From the NCBI RefSeq assembly GCF_037975245.1, contig NC_092563.1, forward strand, positions 2,843,501 through 2,907,500: a stretch of DNA of 64,000 nucleotides. The letters run 5' to 3'. The notes below the pieces were generated by a model. That model saw only the letters and a program-made list of their open reading frames with translations. It did not search any database and was not told the origin of the DNA. Every line of letters begins with the position of its first letter. Within the stretch, counting starts at the first letter, position 1. Made by a program: the position numbers and the translations under genes. Source of the DNA: Apostichopus japonicus (taxonomy: Eukaryota; Echinodermata; Holothuroidea; Aspidochirotida; Stichopodidae). Shown piece after piece: positions 12,872-34,018 of the stretch.

Positions 12872-13555
12872 TAGCTTTCCAATGAGTTTAATGAATCTGG
12901 AGAAACTATCACACAGTAAGTACGCGCGTACGCGCGTACCATGCACGGAGGGTCATGTGATGTGTTCCAGGGTGGTACTAATATACTACTCTCCCTATTA
13001 CGCATGATGATTTCACCCAACTACTACGTAAATGTGTTTGCGTGCTTAGAGCAGCAGACGACACCCGTTACCTAGCAAGAACCGTGCCTGTAGCCTAACG
13101 TGATAGCTATATTCCCGTCGAGCAGCATTAGGCTCTGTTCCGTGGAGAATTCCGTGGTTGCACTGAACTAAACATTTCCCATTTCTACATTCACTTATAG
13201 CAAGTAGTAATAACTTTAGGCCATATGAGACAAAGCTTGCCCCTGGAGCTGTTTTAATAAGTAAGATCTATTATGTAGAAGGCCTGCCTTCATTCAAGAG
13301 AATAAGGTTGAACGTTAGCATATTAGCACTATTTCGTAGGCCTGAAGTACCAGTACCTCATTATGCCGTTAGTTCCCATCTCCGATCCGTCTTGGTGCAA
13401 ATCTTTCACGAAGTCACAAGCTCTATTCTCGAACTGCTACAGAGAAATATCAGATTGGTACCACCGTGGAACACATCACATGACCCTCCATGCATGGTAC
13501 GCGCACATCCAATTGACATGAATCCTCCAGATTCATTTACCTCAATGTAGCTTTC
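12872..13555. mobile_element. Fold-back element with about 100-bp inverted arms
   Basis: Left arm about 12872-12983 and right arm about 13455-13555 are imperfect inverted copies. Shared blocks include GAATCTGGAG, CGCGTACCATGCA and GGAGGGTCATGTGATGTGTT. The roughly 470-bp centre has no recognisable coding. It lies 160 bp after the PHKB stop. No clear target duplication was identified. Confidence 0.8.
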
Positions 13556-13692
13556 TAGTAATGACAGCATGCAATTACTTATATCTCACTACTGCCTGCT
13601 TCTTTGTTTTGATGTGGTGTTAATTAATGTTGAGAATTTTACAGCAGCAGCAACAATTGACAATGTTGTTGACAACATTGCATATATGACCA

Positions 13693-14051
13693 CAGTGGCA
13701 TAGGAAGGTACTTTTGAGTGGGGGGCTGAAGACTGATGGCCAGCCTGGGGGAGGGGTCTAAGGGGGACACCCCCTCCCCTTTGGAATTGTTGCATTTCCA
13801 GGTGGCCTCAGATGCAATTTGGTGCAATATAGCACACTTCAACACCCACTCCATTTTGTAAACTTAATTTTGTATTTTCACCTGGCCTTAGATGCAATTT
13901 GGTGCTCCAAATGAGATTTTTTTTCTCATTGGAAATGAAAAAGGGGTTTTCTGACTTGCGAACCAGGGGAGCGGAATGATACTTTCGCCCCTCCACATTT
14001 TTCACTGGGGGGGCTGGCGCCCCCCAGCCCCCCCCGGTTCCTACGCCCTTG
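13693..14051. mobile_element. hAT-like non-autonomous DNA transposon, 359 bp, 8-bp target duplication
   Basis: Ends CAGTGGCATAGGAA and (reverse complement of the right end) CAAGGGCGTAGGAA. It is flanked on both sides by TATGACCA (13685-13692 and 14052-14059). It contains a direct repeat CTGGCCTTAGATGCAATTTG / GTGGCCTCAGATGCAATTTG and G/C-run subterminal DNA. It lies in the probable PHKB 3'UTR. Confidence 0.88.
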
Positions 14052-14313
14052 TATGACCATGTTGTTCTGAAGTACTGACATGATCCCACGTACTGCATGT
14101 GTCTTTTTTAAATTCCCATGAAGTGATAATTTTGTGCCGATATTTTGTGCAATTCTAACAGATTGCGAAGACTGACATAAAGAATTGCCAACATGCAACT
14201 AGTGTGTGCTTCTGAGGTGCTTAGATCCCCATTTTTTGGGTCTTCTTTAATAATGGAGTGTGTGGGGTTTTTCCCGGGGGGGGGGTGTTGCATAGTATGA
14301 TGGTATGAATTTT

Positions 14314-14319
14314 AATAAA
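14314..14319 (+). terminator. Polyadenylation signal AATAAA, probably for PHKB
   Basis: First canonical AATAAA I found after the PHKB stop codon, about 1.6 kb downstream. No closer canonical signal was seen. Confidence 0.4.
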
Positions 14320-14340
14320 AAGTGTTCACTGATGGATTAT

Positions 14341-17300
14341 AGTTGTAATGCTGTGAATTTGAAATGTTTAAATGTAAAGGTTTCACTTTGGTTTACTTTT
14401 TTTGTACATCCACTAGTAGTGTCATGTTTACCAGTACTTGCCTCTGGGTTTTTGTTGTTTTTTTTTTAATTCGTTTGCAATTAATCACATGGAAACAATA
14501 GTTGGAAGGATTTATTAAAATATTCCAAATTTCTAACTTACACTCCATAAGATGTTGCAATGTTATATAAGAATATTTAATATGTGGATGATAGCCTTAA
14601 GTATTTGCAGTGGGTAGTTATTGTTTAATATTTTTGGGCATTCTTATTTAATCCTCAGCTTACCTCTAACGCTTTAATTTGCCCAAGTAAACAGTCTCAG
14701 TGATTTCTCCATTAAAAAAAGGGAGACCTTAAAATAAAATTCTTCCTTTATATTGCATTTTTATCTTTTTTTATTTTATATTTAAGTTGGACGGACATGA
14801 ACAACCTTGCCAACCTTCATGATTTTCAAACTGAACAGAATGCCACTCAAAGTGACTATAAGAGATCAATTAAGCTTACAACCATTTTAGTACTACTCAT
14901 ACTTAATTAACATGTAATTAATGAAATTTTGTGTCTCATAAAGTTATTGAATATGAAATTTGTTTTGTTCTAATGTTTGAATTATCTGCCTAAATTTCAA
15001 CTTTTCGGTAATCTTTGTGTACGTCAGTAAAATAATTGTGTGTTCAAAGGCATTCTTCTTTGTACACTGAATCCAACTCAGATCGCAAGTTTGTTTGACA
15101 CTGTAAATAGTTCTTATTAATTCTTAAATCTTATTAAATAAGTATAAGATCTTTTTATACACCGGGCCAGTGAAAGATGATAAGATCGTGGCAACCGCCA
15201 CCCCCCCCCCCAACTTATCGATTGTTAGCTTGAATGTTATCATAAACTTGGTTAAATTCCTTTAGAAATGACCAGCCTGCAACCTGAATGTGAATCCATC
15301 ATTTTATGTTGTTTATCTCTAGATAAGAAAAAGATTCAAGTATTTCCTTCCCCAACCCAACAAAAATGTATAACACATTATATTCCCCCCTGTTTGAATT
15401 AAAAACGACAAGTTTTATCGAAATTTCGTTTAAAGAGGCTGAAATTGTATTGGAGTTGTGGTTTTCATATTAATACTAGCAAGGTTAAAGAATTAAAATC
15501 CTTGAGAGCCGATTTTTTTTTGTATTCGATCTGTAATTTTTAACAATTTTCTGAGTAATTTACTGACTAGGATTGCAATTAATGGAAACGAGACAACGGC
15601 CTAGATTCTTCACCAAATGATGGTCACTTGGCACCAAGTCAGTAACCAATCTGTTTCAATCTAAACACTTTCTTCACATATTTAAGCGTTTTGATAATCA
15701 CGTTAATAGAAAGCAAACTGAAAACTTCAAAGTTAACATTCTCTTTGAATTCATTCTTTGAAATGAAACCTGGCTAGTCCAAGTAATTAGTCAAATTGTT
15801 AGAAGCATAAAAAAGAAGAAAATTCATCATAATCTACTCAAAAAGCTGCATTATGGAAGAAAAATTGCAAACATCATAGCATTATTTTTGCAATAAATTT
15901 GTTAGCAGCTCTCATAAACACATAAACAGGTAAACCTATTCTTTAGTTTTGCTATTGTGAGATCTCAATTTGCATTCAACATTATTTTTATGGCAGTTCC
16001 TGGTGCCCCTCATGCCCCTGCTATGGGTTTTTTATTTTTAAGAAATCCACATTGTGATGAACCCGATGGAAAGAGGGTCTTTGATATTTGCGACTTCCAT
16101 TTAGTGAGAGCAGGGAGAGTTTATTTAAAAGTAGGAAGAATATTAATAGCACATCAACTGATTTTCTGCCATTTATTGGACTTTAGGCAATGGAGAACGC
16201 ATGTAACAAAAAGCATGCTGTCAAAGCATGTCAGGGGTTTAGGGGTCTGCGTATATAAGAACCCTTTTATCATGGGGACACAGGGTGAAACCCTGAGTTC
16301 ATGGCATAATTGTTTATTATGTAGTTTCTTGCCCAAAAAAAACGTTTTTCCAATGAAAAATGAATATGCAGTGTTAGTTCCAGGCTTTGTTTGAAGAACT
16401 TTTGCAATATGTTTAAATTTTGCAGCTAATATTATTTATGATTCTTTCAGAACTGATTTTCTTAAATATAATATAATATTGCTATTACTATTACTTCCAT
16501 GTTGTTTCAATTTTTCTTTCACATTTGTCTTTTAATATTTTGGTCTGGTATGAACACCTATTTTAGAGAATATCCCAAAGATATAAAACAGCTCTGTCGC
16601 AAAGAAAAATGCTTTTTCTAAACTTGCAGCACTCCCTCAGTGTCAGAGTCTGTTGAAGGGTAATGTCATAAGCAGATGGAGTCCTGATACACGATTTAAC
16701 ACAACATGTGAACGACAAATGAATTAAGTTTACAAATTGAATGTCATTTTATCAAGTTGAATCTGTTTCATATTATGAGCAAGTAACTCTCCTTACCAAA
16801 GCATCCAATCCGATAACCCAAATTGAAAAAAAGTGCTAAATGACTCAATACTTGGACCTACTGGTAGCTTTATATCCGGTTCATAACATTCTTTCAAATG
16901 TTGTCCACCAACCAGAGGTGATGGCAGGCATTTCCACCTCTGAGTTACATGGTGGACGATGATGATACAGTTTAAGATGTGTATCTTTTGTGGACACAGG
17001 GTGTATGCCATTCTCAAAGGCTGTGCATCTACTATATGGTGCATTATCATTGCTTCAACACACAAACAGGTAAAAATTCTCATTAGTTTGGTTTGTGAGA
17101 TACGTATTTGTATTCATTGAAATGGTTGCTCAGGGGACTGTTATTTTATATGTGAGGTCTTTTTTTGGGGGGCAAAGGAGTCTTTGACTTGAAAGGAAAC
17201 TTCCCTGCAGTGATGCTAGTAGGGTGATTCTTTGAAAAGTTGGGAGATTGAAGTACATATTGTTCATAGTGAATGAATTTCTGTCCTGTATATCAATTTT

Positions 17301-18260
17301 TAGCAATGGAGAACACATGTAACAAAGTTACCCTTTGTCAACAAATTGTATCCTTCTTTAAGTAGTAAAAAAGTTAGTATTTTCTTCAATAACAGCGATA
17401 GGTTTTGTATCCATTTTCTGCTTATACTGGTAATCCAGATCACGTGGGGAGGGGAGGGGGGATGGAATATGCAAACAGTGCAGTTGTGATTGTTTCATTT
17501 ATGAAAAGTCTGAATTTATCCCAAGTTTCATCTCTCCTATTAAGTTAGTAGACGTTAAGTAACATACTGTGGATTTACATTGTTTGAACATTCAGGAGGG
17601 TGGTTGGGGGGCTGGTGGGGGTGGGGGGGATTGGGAAAGGGCACATAATATCTTTAATGATTTATGTTTGTATCAAAAATATTGTGGTATTAAAGTCTCA
17701 ATGTGTGTTTGCCAAATTTGAACTTCTACCTTTCCAGCTTACTGCCCTAAAAACTCAGTGAAAATAACACTGTTCTATGCAATTTTCATATTAATAATCA
17801 TTATTTTTATTGAGTTATCTGTCGCTAAAAACATTTTGAGCTGAACAAAATTGGCCACATTTTTTAACGAGTCCGTAGATTCTACAAAGTTCACTCAAAA
17901 TTTGCCAGCCCGCCCACCGGATCATGCGCCAATCAAATCTCTGTTTTGTTTACGACCGTTAGGCATAGGACTTAAGAGTGTACAAAACAAGTATCGATAG
18001 AACTTTGCAAAAATTGACTCCCTCTGAAGCTTTAATTTCTGCCAAACTTGCTGACGTCATAGCTCCTGTCTAGCATATCAAAATCCAACACTTCTAAAAC
18101 ATGCAAAACAAATTAAAGATGTACCCATCATCTTCTTTAGCTGAATATCTTTATCTTTATTTGAAATATCAGTTTATCCTGCAAGTATAATTATCTCAAT
18201 AATAAACAACAATATAGGAGATTCAAAATTAAAATCTGCCAACCTAAAATAGAGAAGAGT
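14341..18260. other. Intergenic DNA between convergent PHKB and CTSA
   Basis: AT-rich with no gene recognised. Blocks around 15925-16230 and 17065-17335 are diverged copies (AAACAGGTAAA..TTAGTTT..TGTGAGAT and GCAATGGAGAAC..ATGTAACAAA). An open frame of 145 codons at 15957-16394 has no recognised homology and overlaps this repeated DNA. Confidence 0.45.
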
Positions 18261-18279
18261 AAACAGTAACAATATGTAC

Positions 18280-18325
<46 letters not shown>

Positions 18326-18350
18326 GTGTATATATATATATATATATATG
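18261..18350. repeat. (TA)n microsatellite next to a SINE
   Basis: TA runs broken by ACGTG, directly before the repeat copy at 18351. Confidence 0.95.
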
Positions 18351-18561
18351 TCACCAAAAACAGAACTAGTATTGTTCGATACAGGTGACAAACGCCTACA
18401 GTGGAATTACGACCTTCCTTACCGGTTTCGAACATACAATCAGCGTCCATAGCCTAGTGGTTAGGGTGTCCGTGTACAGAGCGGAAGGCCCGTGGTTCGA
18501 ATCCTGGTGGAGGCTGAAAGTTTTTTCACTGTTCTTGATTTTCCAACTCATTACGATTTTC

Positions 18562-18565
<4 letters not shown>
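18351..18565 (+). mobile_element. tRNA-derived SINE, copy 1
   Basis: About 90% similar to 22561-22785. It contains a tRNA-like module with A-box TAGCCTAGTGGTTAGGGTG and B-box GGTTCGAATCC, preceded by a conserved leader (ACAGAACTAGTATTG..CGATACAG) and followed by CACTGTTCTTGATTTTCCA. Both copies run into (TA)n. The tRNA part has lost normal folding symmetry. Confidence 0.75.
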
Positions 18566-18612
<47 letters not shown>

Positions 18613-18640
18613 CATATACATATATACCTACATATACATA
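18566..18640. repeat. (TA)n microsatellite tail
   Basis: TA runs directly after the SINE copy at 18351-18565. Confidence 0.9.
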
Positions 18641-18647
18641 TATTATC

Positions 18648-19020
18648 ATAACAGAAATCAGGCTCAGAAAAATCCATTTTAATATGAAAGACACAGATCT
18701 ACTTTGTAGTCTCTGAACAAATTTTGATTTACAAATATTCCAAAGAGATATTCTGTTCTCTAAATATTATTTTGCATATTTATAACATGGAATACAACAA
18801 AGAGGAACTTCATATATAGGTTCCCCTTTGACACAATTTTCTTTTCAAAATGTATTGTCTGTTAACCTTAACAGAAATCAGGCTCAGAAAAATCCATTTA
18901 AATGTGAAAGACACAGATCTACTTCATAATTTCTGAGCAGATTTTCATTTCCAAATATTCCAAAGAGACGTCTGTTCTCTAAATGTTATTTTGCTTATTT
19001 ATAACATGGAATAAAACAAT
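18648..19020. repeat. Two direct copies of a ~150-bp segment
   Basis: 18648-18797 and 18869-19018 share AACAGAAATCAGGCTCAGAA, AAGACACAGATCTACTT and TATTCCAAAGAGA. They are spaced about 220 bp apart, indicating a local tandem duplication. Confidence 0.85.
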
Positions 19021-20189
19021 GTGCGGTAAAGAATCACACAGATTCCTTAATCAAGATCCTTATGCACTTGCAGCCGATGTAAAGAAAAGAATAAATGAAA
19101 TATTTAGGAGAATGTGAAAAAGTTTGAGACAAAATGAAAATGAAAGAAGAAAGATCTGAGCAATTCACTATTAATGATCCATTACATAGCAATTAATAAT
19201 ACAAAACAAAATTTGATTTTAATCAATTAGCTATGGACAGGTGCATGAACAGAAAAAAATTCATCTTTGTCTGTATTTCCATGACAACATCCAAAGTAAT
19301 TCAAGTGATCATAAAAAATATGTTACATTCAATATCGTTGTACAAGCACCTTCTTCACATCAAAAATTACTTTGGTGGATGAATTTCTCTTTTTCACAGT
19401 CAAAAGGGAATCCTGTGATATTTTTTCTTCACTCTCAGTTACCTTTTCCATTCGTCAACACATTTCTATTGACTTCTAACCCAGCTCTACATACTTAAAG
19501 ACCGCCCCACGTCTCAATTTACATATTTTACACCCAAGACTAAATGTTCCATAACTAGACTTTTGCCCAGGAGGGTGGCTAGAAAGGGGCAGGGATAAGG
19601 ATTGGGTTCTTAAACACAAGTAAGGCAAATGAGTTCTACATGCAGTTTTACTTCAATATCAAAGTAACACCAATATATTTAAAGCAATAATCTTCTCCAA
19701 ATCAAACTATTGATATAAAAAAGCAAAATTACCACTTTTGACGTCAAGTATTTTGTACCTCAATTTGCAAAAGAACTTTACTAGAGTATGCTGAAATTCA
19801 AAACTCTATTAACGTAAGCGTGTCGTGTTTTCCTTTCTGCAAGCCACAATTTCTCTAAATAACCCCTTTCTCTCCCCCCCCCCCAACCCCTAAACACACA
19901 CCCTCCACCCAGTCCTGTTCCTGGACTGTATTTGCAATACTGATTTACATCACTTTAAGTTCTCACTCATCTATATAGTTTGTTAAATTTTACTTTAGTA
20001 AGAATAGTTTTTAACTAGTCTTAGTAGAGAAACATGAAAGACACTTTGTAAGTACCACCTTAGGGTGATATCCAAATAAAAAAGTAGAAATTTTACATCA
20101 ATGTAAATGAAATCAGAAAATTATCAGATTTTGTAAACGATAAGATAAAATCTGATTGATTGATTTCTTTATGGAAATTTACACATTCA
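19021..20189. other. Non-coding, downstream of CTSA
   Basis: AT-rich with a C-run at about 19875. No gene recognised; may include the CTSA 3'UTR. No canonical reverse-strand AATAAA was seen near the stop. Confidence 0.4.
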
Positions 20190-28791
<8,602 letters not shown>

Positions 28792-29198
28792 ATTTCAATC
28801 AGTCTACACTTCACGACGTAGCCTTGTATGTTATTTCGACAATAATGGCGCAGTGAGAGGAGTAATAAAGTTAGATAAGGCCAAAGTAAGGTCGGTTTCG
28901 ATAAGTAGGCAGGCTGAAGCTAGCAAACCGCTGAAAAATTAACACCGTTTACCTCGATTAGGTATTGCACGCCCAATCGAGCTTTCCAACAAAGCAAAAG
29001 AAGGTATCTCGAGAAAAAAATTGTTGCTTGAGTTGAAGACTGTAGCCAAAGAGGTTGGTTGATTGGGTCAAAGGCTGACCACAAATTATGTGAAATATTC
29101 GGAAAATGTTGTCAGCAGCACAAACTTTATGTTTCGAGACCGGAAGGGACAGGAGGAAGTAGACAGAACTTGATGGCGAAGTTCACCAGTCTACTAAT

Positions 29199-29903
29199 AT
29201 TAAAGGCATCGAAGACTCGCCTCAAACCGCGTGCCGCCCTCTAAAAAAGTTAACTTTTCCGTTGCTTGCAAGTGAAGTTTGTTTTGTCGCTACAAAATGC
29301 AGACAGTAACGTGATGCCTTGTTATCTTTTATCTGGACCTGAGATGTCCATCGCTGCTATGTACACTGTGTTGTGTACATTAGTGTCTAATTACCGACGG
29401 TAGCAAGCTGTCTATTTTATGGGATCGATGGTTGTGTCTAACACTTCTGTTACACCTTATTCGAAACTAGGTCAGATTACGGCTGGGGTTAGTTTCAAGT
29501 TGTTTCGACGACAGATAAGTTGACCTGTGACAGGCCATCAGCTGAAGGTCGAAATTCGCTTGTTTCGTTCCAGCAACTGCGGGACTAAAATTTCTCTACA
29601 AATTGAATACATAAATTAACTAAGATTAATGATCCAAAATTTCTCCAATTTGCTTTCCTGCAGTTTTTTTTTTTTTGCAATGCCGCTCGAAACATCGAAC
29701 TATATTTTTTATTGCGTATGTTAAAGGCATTGAAGACTCGCCCCAATCCGCGTGCGGCCATCTGAAACAGTTAACTTTCCGTTGCTTGCAAGTGACGTTT
29801 TTGTGTTCGTGTCGCTACAAAACGCAGACAGTAATGAAACGTGATAGGCTTGTTATCTTTTATCTAGACCTGAAATGTCCATCGCTGCTTTGGACACTGT
29901 GTT
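29199..29903. repeat. Two direct copies of a ~175-bp dispersed repeat
   Basis: 29199-29372 and 29721-29903 share TTAAAGGCAT.GAAGACTCGC, TTTCCGTTGCTTGCAAGTGA and TGTCCATCGCTGCT. Moderately diverged. Confidence 0.85.
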
Positions 29904-30245
29904 GTTGGTATTGATCCACTACATGATATTCACAGGAAATGTGCTCAATTCTCAAATCGCATGCGGAATTTATTTTTAGATTCATTGTACGAGTTAAGGT
30001 ACTAGGTTTGGGATAACAATTAGCATTCAGGTAGGAGTGTATAACATTTTATCTCTGGATGGCAGTGTTACATCGAAGGACATATATGTTTAGTGCAGTT
30101 CGCTTATAGATCCTGGTCTAATACCGAAATGCGTCATGTTCCCCGACGACACGGTCGAGTTCGAGACCAGCCACAATTGGTTTCATAGCACAATTGTACA
30201 ATTGATTAAGGCGTACATACACACACACACATACGTTATGATAGA

Positions 30246-30300
<55 letters not shown>
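30246..30300. repeat. (TA)n microsatellite
   Basis: TA run followed by GTATGTATGTA. Confidence 0.95.
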
Positions 30301-30301
<1 letters not shown>

Positions 30302-30469
30302 ATGTATGTATATACATACATTAGTGAGAGAGGAAAAATGAAAACGACAGGAATGGAGTTGTATGTGTAAGAGGTAGGGTGAGGAGCACGCCCCCTCCGT
30401 AATCCTCGATCCGTCACTGGCTACCCTGTGTATATAATAGTGATCAGCGCTGTAATTATGACTGTTCCT

Positions 30470-30608
30470 CTTCTCTTTCCGGTGTCTTGGCGTTTATCTT
30501 CTACTCCCTCCTTTTCTCCTTTTTCTCTCTTTCTTCTTTTTCTTTTCCCTTCCTTCCTCTCCTTTCTCCTCTTTTCCCCCCTCTTTTTTTCTCTCCTCTT
30601 TTTCTTAC
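30470..30608. repeat. Polypyrimidine tract
   Basis: About 130 bases almost entirely C and T on the + strand, ending at a G-run and a transposon-like end. Confidence 0.85.
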
Positions 30609-31248
30609 CCGGGGGGGGGACGCGCCCCCAACGCCCCGCCTGGATACGCGCCTGTATCATTACAATACTATATTATATTACCCACTTTGCTCATTCACGC
30701 AATTCACGCATATTACCCACGTTTACTCATTCACGGTGTCACGTTACTGCCTGGTGACCGCATTATACCTACTTTTGAGTATAATTTGCTGTTTGCTAGC
30801 TCTGCCTGCCAGGTTCAGTCGAGTCGATAAGTACCGGTGTATTGCTTAGTCAGGTGATTCGTTTTCAACTATTGTCAAACATTCATAGAAATATACAAAT
30901 AGATATGGATAGTCCACTAAGCAATTTCTATGGGATAGATAGCCTCACATAGGCGTACTTGCTTGAACGTGTGTTAATATTTCTGCATAGCGCCGCGTTA
31001 AAACATTACTAGGGAAGATGATTCAATAAATCCTTATTCCCTGTATATATATTTCTATGTGAATTACTTTGCTATTGTGGGAGCAGATAGCTACAAATTG
31101 TACACTGAGGTCATATAAGGTCGCAGTGAATATGATGGTCGATATAATGTGATGTTTAACTTATCATTATTATTACAACAATCTTTTAAGAGGGTTAAAA
31201 GACTTGGTGACCCACCCCCCCCCCCCCCTCACGAAAAAAAGAGAGTTG

Positions 31249-31250
31249 GA

Positions 31251-31277
<27 letters not shown>
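31249..31277. repeat. (TA)n microsatellite at the left edge of the tandem duplication
   Basis: TA repeat after AGAGAGTTGGA; a similar AGAAAGTTGGAT plus TA run follows the first duplicate copy at about 32389-32442. Confidence 0.9.
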
Positions 31278-31281
<4 letters not shown>

Positions 31282-33669
31282 CCGACTGCCATCCTATGAG
31301 TATGAGTTTAAACTGATCTTTCTTCGAAAGTTGCATTTAGAATTTTTCTCGCTACCGCCATTTAAATGTATCAATGCTTTTGTACAAGATGATATTTAAT
31401 TTATACGATCTTCCTATACGATGAGAACTTGTCGCTAACACCCTTCGGAAATACCACCTACACATATCGCTGACGGACCCAGGCGAATGGAGAACAGTCA
31501 ACTAATTAACGATAGAAATGGAATGTTCAGTCAATGTTTGCGAATGCGCGAAGCAAGGCCACGTGGACATTACTAAGCAGTAAGGTTCGACGACTGAGTG
31601 ATAATGGGGAGGTATATGCTATTATATTTACCCACAAAATCTATGTTTGTTCCAACGCAAAGTCTCAAGTTAAAGAAAGGTCTTAGTTTTTCTTCGTGCT
31701 AATAATTAATAATAAAAAGAAAACTTGGATCATTTTCTTTAGATTTGACTTTTATTTTAACAATTAAATTGTGTTTTTTTTTTCGTACTTTGTCGATATA
31801 GTAAGTGGAAATTTTGACTATTTTCTATCGAAATTTTGACGCTTTATATCCAAAGTTTGAATATTTATCCAAAGTTGAAATATTTACATCAAAGTTTGTT
31901 TTTTTTTTCTTCAAATTTAGACTGTGGTATATTAACATTCGACTTTTTTATGTCAAATATTTCACTATATATGATTACAATTCCAGATATTACTTTATTT
32001 GAATATTTTCTAAAATTTCGACACGCAGAAGTGTAAAAATTTTAACTAAATACCCGAAATCAAGTGTTCTTACATCGACACTGTTCGCGAATTTCCTTAT
32101 ATTTTATTTTTGACTCATTTCTCATACAGTCATACTTTCCAAAATAGACCTAATTTACAGTTTAATTATGCATAAGAGGATCAGAATACACCATTTGATA
32201 TCCTAAGTTTTATCTTAACCACATGGGAGTCGGCCAGTGGCGGAGCTAGGGGTATTGGTCAGGGGGGGGGGGGGGGCAGAATGGTCTGTAGGGGCGCTTT
32301 CAAAAAAATTAAAAATAGGCTCAAGGGGGGGCAGCTGCACCCTTCGCCCCCCCCCTTGGCTACGCGCCTGCACCCCCTCCCCCAAAAAAGAAAGTTGGAT
32401 TACTGTAATAAATATATGAATATATATATATATATATATAATGGCAAAAATAACATGTAGGGAAAAAAGTTTTAAGACGTTTAATAGAGCGTACACTACT
32501 CTTTTAATATTATGTGGCATTTGCTACCATTTTTTTCTCTTTTTTTGAAACAAGATACGTAAATCTTTTCTAACGTTAACGTTAAGTTACATGTTGACGT
32601 TGACCTATAACGGAATGGCTATAAACATCATTCAAAGAAGTAAACATGTCTCTAATATAAGCTACTGATTAATTAATTCTCCCCTTTAGTTTCAATGGTC
32701 AACTCGGTCCGACTGCCATCCTATGAGTTTAAACTGATCTTTCTTCGAAAGTTGCATTTGGAATTTTTCTCGCTACCGCCATTTAAATGTTTCAATGCTT
32801 TTGTAAAAGATGATGTTTAATTTTAATAACTTGCCGCTAACACCCTTCGGAAATACCACCTACACATATCCGCTGCACGACGGACCCAGGCGAATGGAGA
32901 ACAGTCAACTTAGCGATAAGGAATGGAATGTTCAGTCAATGTTTGCGAATGCGCGAAGCAAGGCCACGTGGACATCACTATAAGCAGTAATTATAAGGTT
33001 CGACGACTGAGTGATCATGGGGAGGTATATGCTGTTATATTTACCCACAAACTCTATGTTTGTTCCAACGCAAAGTCTCAAGTTAAAGAAAGGTCTTAGT
33101 TTTTCTTCGTGCTAATAATTAATGATAAAAAGAACATTTGGATCATTTTCTTTAGATTTGACTTTTATTTTAACAATTAAATTGTGTTTTTTTTTTCGTA
33201 CTTTGTCAATATAGTAGTGGAAATGTTGACTATTTTGTATCGAAATTTTGACGCTTTATATCCAAAGTTTGAATATTTACATCAAAGTTTTTTTTCAAAT
33301 TTAGACTGTGGTATATTAACATTCGACTTTTTATGTCAAATATTTCATAATTCCAGATATTACTTTATTTGAATATTTTCTAAAATTTCGACACGCAGAA
33401 GTGTAAAAATTTTAACTAAATTCCCGAAATCAAGTGTTCTTACATCGACACTGTTCGCGAATTTCCTTATATTTTATTTTTGACTCATTTCTCATACAGT
33501 CATACTTTCCAAAATAGACCTAATTTACAGTTTAATTATGCATAAGAGGATCAAAATACACCATTTGATATCCTAAGTTTTATCTTAACCACATGGGAGT
33601 CGGCCAGTGGCGGAGCTAGGGGTATTGGTCAGGGGGGGGGGGGGCAGAATGGTCTGTAGGGGCGCTTTC
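31277..33669. repeat. ~1-kb tandem duplication (copies 31277-32301 and 32704-33669)
   Basis: Both copies start TCGGTCCGACTGCCATCCTA and run through a shared non-coding sequence to a CAGTGGCGGAGC transposon end. Similarity is high with small indels (for example an extra TATGAG near the start and about 30 extra bases at about 31410 in copy 1). No coding recognised. Confidence 0.93.
32235..32370. mobile_element. Chimeric or truncated hAT-like element
   Basis: It starts like the element at 33605 (CAGTGGCGGAGCTAGGGG), preceded by the same GAGTCGGC. After GCGCTTTC it switches to unrelated sequence ending TTGGCTACGCGCCTG, a different transposon-type end. Confidence 0.65.
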
Positions 33670-34010
33670 GACACAATCTAAGCGGAGCGCCACCACCGAG
33701 GTTGGCGCGGAGCGTACAGACATTTTTTGAGTAAAGATCGCCGGAAATGACCCTTTCCGGGCATTGTTAATTTGCAGATAAACGACGAATAAATAGGTGT
33801 CATCGCCATTTGTGACAACTGGGAAGTATATGGGCGTTGAAGTGACAAAATGTGACAAATGTCAATTGTTAGATGAGAGCGCAATAAAAAATTCAATAAT
33901 CGCGAATAAGTAAAAAGTGGTAAAAAGCTGAAAAGGGCGCCAGCAGTCCATTTGAGTCCGTCGGGGGGGGGGGGGGATTCGCCCCTGACTGTATGGACGC
34001 TCTGCCACTG
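33605..34010. mobile_element. hAT-like non-autonomous element, 406 bp, perfect 8-bp target duplication
   Basis: Ends CAGTGGCGGAGC and (reverse complement of right end) CAGTGGCAGAGC. It is flanked by GAGTCGGC at 33597-33604 and 34011-34018. It has a G-run near each end and no transposase. A second full-length copy is at 53246-53634. Confidence 0.92.
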
Positions 34011-34018
34011 GAGTCGGC

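Larger units (their letters stand above)
12707..14340 (+). other. Probable PHKB 3' untranslated region, loaded with transposon insertions
   Basis: From the PHKB stop codon to the first canonical AATAAA (14314-14319). A fold-back element (12872-13555) and a hAT-like element (13693-14051) lie inside it. That this whole stretch is transcribed as 3'UTR is inference; a non-canonical polyadenylation site closer to the stop is possible. Confidence 0.45.
28792..31240. other. Intergenic, upstream of CTSA and NSUN2 (left half)
   Basis: Should contain the CTSA promoter just right of 28791; no TATA box or other defined element is evident. Direct repeats, (TA)n and a pyrimidine tract are listed separately. 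A transposon end-like sequence (CACGCCCCCTCCG..CCGTCACTG) ends near 30419, and another (GGATACGCGCCTG) near 30653. Confidence 0.4.

Noticed and set aside
15957-16394. 145-codon open frame
   Set aside because: No recognised homology, no exon signals, and it overlaps DNA partly repeated at 17065-17335.
18440-18520. Possible functional tRNA gene
   Set aside because: A and B boxes are present, but the stems do not form a proper cloverleaf, and the module is part of a repeat also found at 22561-22785.
30421-30660. Lys/Arg-rich open frame on the reverse strand
   Set aside because: Product of the pyrimidine tract and a transposon-type end, not a gene.
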